The position numbers and the translations under genes are program-made. Under the pieces are notes generated by a model. That model did not search any database. It saw only the letters and a list, made by a program, of their open reading frames with translations, and had not been told where the DNA came from. From Bimastos eiseni (Eukaryota; Annelida; Clitellata; Crassiclitellata; Lumbricidae): a DNA stretch of 64,000 bases. This document shows, piece after piece, positions 56,766 through 64,000 of the stretch. Where the stretch lies: contig OY365813.1 in NCBI GenBank assembly GCA_959347315.1, forward strand, positions 34,644,393 through 34,708,392. Reading direction: 5' to 3'. Positions within the stretch are counted from its first letter, which is position 1, and every line of letters begins with the position of its first letter.

Positions 56766-57176
56766 GGTTAACGACTATTCGTACGGCTGTTTCGAGTACT
56801 CGACTATAAGCAGAGACGACCGCTTTGCACCGGAATACTACTCCATCGTCTTCTCTCGTCAAGTTCAGTCCATCAGTCCATATCTCCGTTCTATAGTCGA
56901 ACCTCCGAAGTCCCAGTTCCTCTCCCGCGTCTAAGATCATCGTGGTGTGGAAGCCTGTGTATCCGGTCTTGACGGGTAGGTCGTCCATGTAGACGTGGAG
57001 CTCTGGTGGAGGGTTTCCCCCAAGGCAGACGCAGCGGAGGCCCTTGGGAACACCCTCCACGAAGGTCAGCTCGTCGAGGATGGCAGTGGAAGGGGTCAGG
57101 AACGCTGAAGTTGATACGGAACTGAAGCGAACGGCGGTCTCGTTGCCCATAGTCAGGTAAATCAGCTGTAGCGGCG
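56766..57176 (-). CDS. Ig-superfamily membrane protein, Ig2 exon
   Basis: Acceptor GAATTGTTCTAG and donor AACC|GTAAGT on the minus strand, 411 bp, phase 1 at both ends, as usual for single-exon Ig domains. The peptide includes PLQLIYLTMGNETAVRF, then DELTFVEGVPKGLRCVCLGG, NPPPELHVYMDDLPVKTGYT, and DGVVFRCKAVVSAYSRVLET before AVRIVVN. The two Cys (LRCVC and FRCKA) and the NPPP-E turn are typical of C2/I-type domains. NETA and NLTR are potential N-glycosylation sites. The CT-AG acceptor was chosen over the nearby CTACAG because only it keeps the frame. Confidence 0.85.
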
Positions 57177-58317
57177 CTAGAACAATTCAATAGGTCTCAG
57201 AGTCGTTGCGGTAATGTACGAGCGATGTCCACCCGTCTGACGCAACTGAGCGATCGACTAAGAAGCATTGATTATTGACGCGCAACTAAAATCAGTTTAA
57301 ACCTCAGGCATTTGAATACTACTACCTTTTTTATAAAATAATTATTTTGCCATTGAACAGTGGATGCACTTTAAGTCTAAGAGGCCTGTGACAGCTCTGC
57401 TAAAAGGCCCGAAATATTTCATTCTAGGGGCCCTTAATTTCTCTGCCTAAGGATCCGGAGTTACTCTGCTTCAGGGCCCTAAATTTCTCAGCATAGCGAT
57501 CCGGAATTTCACAGCCTATAATTGCCCTACACTTATCTGCCTATAGAGGCCCGGAATTACTCAACCTTGGGACCCTACATTTCAAGGAATTTCTGTCGGC
57601 AGCCTGTTAAAGAGGCGCTGTATAAATTTCCGGAATAAATGAATCTCCACTGTGACCAGAAAATGAGGCATCTCTGGGATGGAATAACATTGCAATGTAT
57701 GTAGTGATATTTTCAACATGCTTATGAAGAGCTGCGTCGAAAAGATATCGTTGGCTACGCTATTGTCTGGAACCTGGTTGAAAATAAGACATTGTAATTG
57801 GTTGCGTGAGTGGAAGAGCGGAAGAGGAGGAGGAGGAGGAAGAAGAGAAGAAGGAGGAGGAGGAAGAGGAGGAGGAAGAGGAGGTTAATGCTCGGCAGAT
57901 GGTCGACAATAGCGGAAGAGGAACAGGTATTAAAAGCAAAGTTGAATCTGAATTTGCGTTTCAATTCATCGTTTCCGAATCGCTCTTCAATATTCGGTCG
58001 CAAACAAAGGCATCGCTGAGTCTTCGCGGAATTGAATGACATCGACAAAGTCGACCACATCCTAAGCAGGTCGCCGACTTGTCCAGGTATAGGTCGCGTC
58101 GCCTGTTTTATTCCAGGTAGGTTCTTCAGAGGTGGAGATCGCCTGTTTTATTTCCAGGGCGGTTTTTCAAAGGCAGAGTCTGTAGTCTGGACCATTATAT
58201 AAATAGTTATTTTATAAATAGTTACTATATAAATAGTGTACGCATATGAGCGTTGATATAAAAAACTTTACATGTACATGTGTGTTTGTGTGTGCGTGTT
58301 TGTGCGTGTGTGTGTGT
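57177..58317. other. Ig gene intron sequence, no exon
   Basis: Includes an E-type tail (GAGGCGCTGTATAAATTTCC, 57611-57630) and a purine-rich GGAGGA/AGAAGA tract at 57818-57890. No exon recognised. Confidence 0.5.
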
Positions 58318-58343
58318 GCGTATATATATATATATATATATAT
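58318..58343. repeat. (TG)n-(TA)n dinucleotide tract
   Basis: TGTGTGTGTG-rich DNA passes into about 12 TA units. Confidence 0.9.
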
Positions 58344-58435
58344 AGTTATTGTAAACTAAATTGCGGCTATTCATTTAACGAATATTGAATAGAACTGAAG
58401 AGGTTATTCGTCTATTTTACTTGAAGTTCGACTCC

Positions 58436-58466
<31 letters not shown>

Positions 58467-59815
58467 ATTTGTGACGCGCACAAGGTCACACCTAAATGTG
58501 AATCTGAGGCGCGGATAGTCAGTCGCCAGGAGAAGATGCAATTAGATTTCCAAATCCTTGAAAGTCAAAGAGAAATAGTGAGTTTTGAGTCGCTTTTTGA
58601 AGGAAGGAAGTGAATTTGAGCTACGAAGAGAGAGTGGCAGTCGATTCCATTCCCTAGGAGCAGAGACATGAAATGCACGAGAGCCCATAACTGTTCTGCA
58701 TCGTGGTTCAACTAAAAGACCTGTACTTGAAGATCGCAAGCAACGAGGTGGAATGTAAGGAGTTAGTAGAGCATGAATATAGGTAGGTGTACTGGTGATG
58801 ATGGTTTTGTAGGTCAAACAAGCTAACTTAAATTTGATTCTGAATTCAACAGAGAGCCAATGCAGCTGGTGGAGTAGGGCAGAGGAGCATGTTCGTAGTG
58901 GGACACGTAGCACTACTCGAGCTAATGTATTTTGGATACGTTGAAGCCTTTTGAGTTCAAGGTCTGAGAGACCGACAAAAAGTGAATTAGCATAATCGAG
59001 GCGAGAAGAGACAAGTGACATATTTTGAGTTAGAGCCGACCTTATGTGACGTATTGCCCTGATGTGGTAGAAACAAGATTTACAAAGGCTTGTTATGTGA
59101 GGTCGAAATGTGAGCTTGCTGTCGAGGGTAACCCCAAGTGTTTTAACAGAGTCTGAAAGCGGCACAGCAGTGCCAGCCAGTTCAATGCTAGAGAGCATAG
59201 GGAAAGAACGCAGGCGTTGACATGAGCCACATACAATTGCTTCAGACTTGTCTGGGTTTATGGCCAAACCATTGAAACAGAACCATGCACACATGGATGA
59301 GAGACATTCTTCCAGTTTTAGTTTACCAGACTGATCAGTGTGTGACAGAGCAATATGGAGCTGAGTATCATCTGCATACTGTTGTAATTGAATTCCAAAG
59401 TGTTTAGCCATACGACTGATTGGGGAAGTAAAGACTGTAAATAATAAAGGGCCGAGGACAGATCCTTGTGGCACTCCAGCAGTGTAAAGTGTGAGCTCCA
59501 ACCGAGCAGATCCAATGCCCACCTGCTGATTGCGGTCAACCAGGTATGAAGCTAACCAGTGTAAGGCAGTCCCAGAGACACCAAAGCTTATTGCAAGTCT
59601 TGCCAGGAGTAACTGGTGGTGTACAGTGTCAAAGGCTGCACTAAGGTCAAGACACACAGAGAGGCATTGTCAATAGATGAGAAGATGTAATTCAGTGTAG
59701 AGACAAGAGCAGTTTCAGTGGAGTAGCCTTCGCGATATGCTGACTGGTAGGGACTGATTTGACTCCTCAAATTTTTAAGTGAGATGCTCTGTAAAAAGCA
59801 AGCGTAGGTCTGCTT
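58467..59815 (-). mobile_element. 5'-truncated CR1/L2-like LINE with RT domain
   Basis: Minus strand. It opens with ISPYQSAYREGYSTETALVS, then a frameshift near 59655 leads to CLDLSAAFDTVHHQLLLARL. RT motifs follow: AGVPQGSVLGPLLF and QYADDTQLHIAL (the catalytic YADD), then the thumb/C-terminal region SSRLDYANSLFVGLSDLELK, RLQRIQNTLARVVLRVPLR and APREWNRLPLSLR. The stop is at 58542. The 3' UTR is short and ends in an (AAT)n tail on the minus strand (ATT at 58438-58466 on plus). Endonuclease and 5' parts are missing. The frameshift makes it inactive. It lies in the intron between Ig1 and Ig2, in gene orientation, with its 5' end about 55 bp from the Ig1b donor. Confidence 0.85.
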
Positions 59816-59869
59816 TTTAAAAGAGAATCGTGTGCGATGGACTGGATGAAAATGCGAACGAATTGTTAC

Positions 59870-59965
59870 CTCTAATGATGAGGGAATGTGTCACCGAGCC
59901 CAGAATGTTGCCTCGAGTTCCTCGGATGTCGCAGGTGTAGTTGCCACTGTCCTCTAGCGAGAGAC
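59870..59965 (-). CDS. Ig-superfamily membrane protein, Ig1 second half
   Basis: Acceptor GCTACTTGTAG and donor AGAG|GTAACA on the minus strand, 96 bp, phase 1 in and out. It encodes LSLEDSGNYTCDIRGTRGNI followed by LGSVTHSLIIR. EDSGNYTC is the classic F-strand signature of an Ig domain. The upstream exon supplies the B-strand Cys. NYT is a potential N-glycosylation site. Confidence 0.85.
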
Positions 59966-59984
59966 CTACAAGTAGCAGTAATGT

Positions 59985-60290
59985 GATATGAGATACCATT
60001 AGCGTCACCCTCCTCTCTATCCAGGCTTGGAACTTGCACTTCCAGAGTGCGAACATCAGTAGAGGTCTTAGGTTAACTGTGTGATAATAAAGATCATTAA
60101 CGTCGCCCTTCTTCTTTATCAAGACATGGGACTGGCATCATCAGAGTACCAGACCTAGTAGTAGTTTCAGTTTAACGACACTGTGTGATAACAAAGATAC
60201 TCGCATCGCCCTCCTCCTTAATCCAGGCTAGGGACTAGCACTGCCAGTGTACGAAAAGCAGTACTGGTTTTAACTAAGCGACACCCTAAA
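59985..60290 (+). repeat. E2 interspersed element, about three tandem copies of 100 bp
   Basis: Three successive units have the order GTGTGATAA-AAAGAT, TCGCCCTCCTC, TTTATC/ATCCAGGC, GGGACTGGCA, AGAGTAC and TTTCAGTTTAACGACAC. Single copies occur near 1550, 2615, 39045 and 56445 (minus). Nature unknown. Confidence 0.6.
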
Positions 60291-60299
60291 GCGCAGTGT

Positions 60300-61030
60300 A
60301 AGTATCCAATCCAATCAATATGATACTGGTTCGTGTTACGCAATGAAGAACATGACGCTCTTGAATAAGCCGTTGCCCCGCGCTTGGCTACAATTGCAAT
60401 TTACAAATGTATACAGCGGCGCTTCAAGACTGGACTATTCATTGACACAGGCATTCGTTCTTCTTTCCATGTCGAGCTTCTTGTCCCTCGCTCTTTAACT
60501 TCCACGAGGTAGCGTCGAACCTTCTCGGTTGCTGGCCTTGCAACCTAAAATGGACTCCCTGTCACCCTCCACCTTGTGCCCAGATGACACTCCGTCATGT
60601 TTCATACCAACCTTACGAATGTCTTATTTAGCCGGGGTTGGGTCGGGAGCGCTTCTGAGTAGAGGTTCTTTGAGGGGCGCTATATAAATCCTTTAAATAA
60701 ACAGGCGCTTGAGAGGTCTCATGATTACGCTTACGAATACGGCGACCTAGATTGCATTGTCTGGCCAGGCATTGAATCTCATTGCTGTATAGGCAACGAA
60801 AGATGCGAGCGGTGTGTTTTCCTAATCGCTTCTGCGGACCGCAACTCAATCTACATACGAATACAGAATCGATCAAGGAACTCCCCCATTGCTCCACATC
60901 TCTCTCTGTCTCTGTTTCTGTCTGTCTGTGTCTGTCTGTATGTAAGTATGTCTGTCTGTCTGTCTGTCTGTCTGTCTCGCTCTCTCTGCCGCCCGACGAT
61001 TCCGATAAATACTCGTGCACTACATTTGGA
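60300..61030. other. Ig gene intron sequence with repeats
   Basis: An E-type tail (GAGGGGCGCTATATAAATCC, 60672-60691) and a CTGT-rich tract at 60900-60985. No exon recognised. Confidence 0.5.
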
Positions 61031-61043
61031 AAGATATAAATGT

Positions 61044-61047
<4 letters not shown>

Positions 61048-61080
<33 letters not shown>
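61048..61080. repeat. (AT)n microsatellite
   Basis: About 16 perfect AT units. Confidence 0.95.
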
Positions 61081-61082
<2 letters not shown>

Positions 61083-61262
61083 GCCTAAATATATCGGTAT
61101 GGAGATCTTTAATCAGTTTTCTCTCCTTGGGGTCACGACTTATAAACTGCCATTGATGTATGGTGGATTACTGTCTGTAAGTTTCTCTCTATGCCTCCTT
61201 TGTGTCTCTGTCTGTCTGTCTGTGTTGCTCTGCCTGCTTGCGATGAAGAATGTAATAATTGT

Positions 61263-61347
61263 TATTGACGACGACGACGACGATGATGATGATGATGATG
61301 TGACGATGATGATGATGATGACAACGACGACGATGATGATGACGATT
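61263..61347. repeat. (GAC/GAT)n trinucleotide tract
   Basis: GACGACGACGATGATGATGA and similar. The poly-Asp plus frame is an artefact. Confidence 0.9.
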
Positions 61348-61417
61348 TAAAGACATCAATTATAAAAATGACATCAATAATAATGATGATGACGTGTTGA
61401 TGAGAACCTGCCCCAAC

Positions 61418-61687
61418 CTGTGATGCTAAGTCTTAGCCTGAACCGCTGGTGGTGATGAGCCGAGAAGGTGACAAGGAACCTTCCTGTAGCAAGGAACGGT
61501 GGAAGTATATTGCCCATGATGTTAACCTCCGCTCTCTCTTGTCCCTGCGACTTTCTCCAGACTACAGGATTATTGAACATGCTGTACGACTCCGAATGGA
61601 AATCGCAGTCAAGGTCAAGGGAACGCCCGGGGTCAAGGACGAATACCTGCGCATGCGTCATCATCGAGAGGAAGGAACCCACGACAC
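61418..61687 (-). CDS. Ig-superfamily membrane protein, Ig1 first half
   Basis: Acceptor CTTGTATACCCAG and donor ACAG|GTTGGG on the minus strand, 270 bp, phase 1 in and out. It encodes VVGSFLSMMTHAQVFVLDPG, then RSLDLDCDFHSESYSMFNNP, VVWRKSQGQERAEVNIMGN, and HHHQRFRLRLSIT. The B-strand Cys (LDCDF), C-strand Trp (VVWRK) and RFRLRLSI E-strand are V-set-like. Joining to the next exon gives ...LRLSITGLSLEDSGNYTC..., a seamless Ig domain, which strongly supports both splice sites. Earlier exons (signal peptide, possibly more domains) must lie upstream, probably beyond the window. Confidence 0.8.
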
Positions 61688-61892
61688 CTGGGTATACAAG
61701 GTACAAAAATTAATTTTACACACAAGGTATGAACGCATGATGACAAGTTATTACAGGAGTCGAATTTAACTGTCGAAAACCATGCAAAGCGACCAATACG
61801 CTATGCATCTTATTTAACCAACGCCCGCCTAGCGAAAGAAGGACTAGTTAACCTTACGGGAGATACAGGTTTCGAACTCAGTTCACCATCAC

Positions 61893-62042
61893 TCGGAGGC
61901 GTCCAGAGAGGGGGTCCGTAGGCAAATGCCTCCAATTTCGGGTAGGGGGATATCTTTTTAGTCTTGGGGTGGGTGTTAAAATTTTGCCTTGCTGATACTT
62001 GGGGGTTTGCCTCCATCAATCAAGGGTTGATTGACGTTCCTG
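61893..62042. repeat. hAT-like MITE, family M2, diverged copy
   Basis: CGGAGGCGTCCAGAGAGGGG, then GCAAATGCCTCCAATTTCGG, then TTTGCCTCCATCAATCA and TTGACGTTCCTG match the copy at 53214-53366 in opposite orientation. The flanking CCATCACT/CCATTACA could be a decayed TSD. Confidence 0.6.
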
Positions 62043-62925
62043 CCATTACATTCTACGACCCAATTGATTTGATTTTAGTTAGTTGTTGATAGAAGTTGAT
62101 AAGGTATTAAGGTGTTTTAGTAGTAATCTGTACTTACTTATTAATTTATCTATTTAATAAATTCGAATTTATTTAAAGTGCGCAGCTCAGTAGATTTCTT
62201 GAAGAGGCGCTATACCAGGTTTGTTTGATTGATAGACTGGTTGATTGATTGATTGATTAACTAATTCATTCATTCATTGAAAAATTCTACTTAGAATGTA
62301 CAATCACAAAAATCATAATAATTTATTTCAAATTGAAGACATAGGAATTGTTTCATTTTGTAAATAAATAATTCATTAATAATTTAATATTTGTGGTGGT
62401 TTGGACATGTAGAGCGAGTGCCAAACACAAATAAAACACACACAGACAGACACAGACACACACACAAACACACGTCACCTCGTTATAATGCGACGTTGTG
62501 ATTCTTTCCGCGCTGTTCGACCCCGAAGCCAAGACGTGTCTCGTTGAAATGGTTCTCACTGATTGCTAGGGAACTATTGACAGGCTAAGGGCTGCTCCAA
62601 CTATACACGCTCCTTGGAACATCGGAGACTGAGCGGTGGACTCAAACCAGCTCACGGACTGCTGGGCAACTGAGCATTTGAGCCTGAAACTTGTGTTTAT
62701 CAGGAATTTGTTTAGCGCCCCTATAAAGCGCTTCTCTGAGTGGTCATTCTGCGAAAAAAGTCAGGGTTTCCCTCCATAAATAGCCATTTGGACTGCGACG
62801 CAACACGTCCAATCGCATTGATAAGAAGTCCTTCAATCCATGAATTCGCACATAATTATAGTAATATATACATACATATAATAAACTTACATTTATACAT
62901 ATACATTGCGTATATGCATGGGCCC

Positions 62926-62970
<45 letters not shown>

Positions 62971-63560
62971 CACATACATAACTACGCATGCACATGTACA
63001 TATATACATCACATACATCCATATACATGTATACACAAACATACATATAAATATACATATACAAATACATTTAAACATATACACATTTTAAAATATATAA
63101 ATACATATATACATTTCTAGATTTTTATATCTATATATATAAATACATATAAACATATGTACATTTATACATATATATCCATATAACAATATCTATGTAA
63201 ATAAATAAATATATATATATATATATACGCATGTACATATATATATCTACAGTTAAGGCCATAAGAGGGAAATCGTGTTAACGAAGACGAAGATGAATGA
63301 TGAAAGGCGGAACCAGAGAAGAGGAGGAGGAGGAGGATGAGGAGGAGGAGGAATGGCCTCGTTAGCTGAACGGGAAAAGTCCCTGGCAATCAGCATAACA
63401 GATGGGCGTGGCGCAATAGAAGCTGAAGTCAACGGTCTGTCTGTTTCTTTTTGCGTGTGTCTGTCTGTCTGTCTGTCTGTCTGCCTGTCTGCCTGTCTGT
63501 TTGCTTGACATATGGGTGTCATATGCTCTGCCTGAATATCTGTCCTTTTTCCATCCAGTA
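62043..63560. other. No gene; AT-rich simple repeats
   Basis: (CA)n at about 62440-62472, (AT)n at 62930-62966, ATACAT-rich DNA to 63250, GGAGGA at 63313-63352, CTGT at 63460-63500. No exon recognised. Confidence 0.5.
62930..62966. repeat. (AT)n microsatellite
   Basis: About 18 perfect AT units in wider ATACAT-rich DNA. Confidence 0.95.
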
Positions 63561-63564
63561 TATG

Positions 63565-63800
63565 TAAGGCAATCAAGCATTTTTATAGCGTTCCTTAGAT
63601 ATCTACTCAAAGCCCTACTCTACTCCATATGTATACTCTGTGCTGGCCAAAATGATGTTAAATGTCACATGATCGAGTAAAATAGTGCAACAGTTTACTG
63701 AAAAGTCATTAGTGCTGGGCCCACGCACAAGCGTGGAACCAACCAACGGATTCCCGTCGACAGCTGACAAATGGCTGGGATGTTCAGAGTCTACGATGCC
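63565..63800 (-). repeat. E1 interspersed element, copy 6 (inverted)
   Basis: On the minus strand it reads AGAGTCTGAACATCCCAGCC-like, then CAGCTGTCGACGGGAATCCG, TTGGTTGGTTCCACGCTTGT and GGGCCCAGC. It ends with GTAGATATCTAAGGAACGCT and ATAAAAATGCTTGATTGCC. Confidence 0.75.
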
Positions 63801-63828
63801 TGGATGGCAACTATAGGTGGATTGCATT

Positions 63829-63995
63829 CGCTCTATCCTATCGACGCAACTTGGCCCAGAGACTCTGGTCTGAACTATTCGTTAGAAAAGCAACATTTAA
63901 CATTTAACATTTAACATTTAACATTTAACATCGTTAAGGCCAGCGCAGAAAGCGCCTTAAGGGAGCAATATGAATGTTCATTAATGCACAATATG
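63829..63995 (+). repeat. E1 interspersed element, copy 7 (internally deleted) with a 7-bp repeat
   Basis: TCGACGCAACTTGGCCCAGA and GACTCTGG start the element. The middle is missing, and it resumes with five tandem ACATTTA units (63893-63931), ATCGTTAAGGCCAGCGCAGA and an AGGGAGCAATATGAATGTTC end. It lies head to head with copy 6. Confidence 0.65.
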
Positions 63996-64000
63996 CTAAC

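Noticed and set aside
57806..58039. Glu-rich plus frame
   Set aside because: It comes from the GGA/AGA tract inside an Ig gene intron.
58542..59657. Reverse-transcriptase frame as a host gene
   Set aside because: Domain order, the (AAT)n tail, the 5' truncation and a frameshift identify a dead LINE.

Overview
The window looks like nuclear DNA of a multicellular animal, most likely a marine invertebrate. It has spliced genes with GT-AG introns, immunoglobulin-superfamily and BEN-domain exons, a tRNA-derived SINE, CR1/L2-like and other LINE remains, hAT-type MITEs with 8-bp target duplications, and very abundant micro- and minisatellites. I cannot name the species. No prokaryotic or viral gene organisation is present.

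Layout: (1) 1-9 kb: simple repeats, a 33-bp minisatellite, the terminal coding exon of a plus-strand gene whose protein carries seven (D/E)WFxHD-like motifs, LINE fragments, a tandem duplication of about 230 bp, and an inverted SINE. (2) 9-16.1 kb: a mosaic of recent segmental duplications. An inverted 566-bp pair, a direct 1.57-kb pair offset by 3067 bp, and composite CTGA/CTGG tracts surround minus-strand exons (called Q, I, W and R here). Their splice phases chain perfectly, but I do not recognise the protein family. (3) 16.36-39.0 kb: one uninterrupted array of about 290 copies of a 78-bp monomer, with higher-order structure and only one register-breaking indel found. (4) 39-42 kb: LINE, transposase, MITE and SINE remains. 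(5) 43.6-49.25 kb: a minus-strand BEN-domain gene, with an upstream coiled-coil exon probably belonging to it. (6) 52.7-61.7 kb: the 3' part of a minus-strand gene for a type I membrane protein with three Ig domains followed by a transmembrane segment and tail. Its introns hold a CR1/L2-like LINE, a second LINE fragment bracketed by (AAT)n, a hAT MITE and other repeats. (7) 61.7-64 kb: simple repeats and interspersed elements.

Real coding content is small. Most long open frames come from tandem repeats whose unit length is a multiple of three (78, 33 and 15 bp), so both strands stay open without implying protein. The most unusual feature is the 22.6-kb array with its strict 78-bp register. 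Next come the duplicated exon block beside it and the WFxHD-motif protein.
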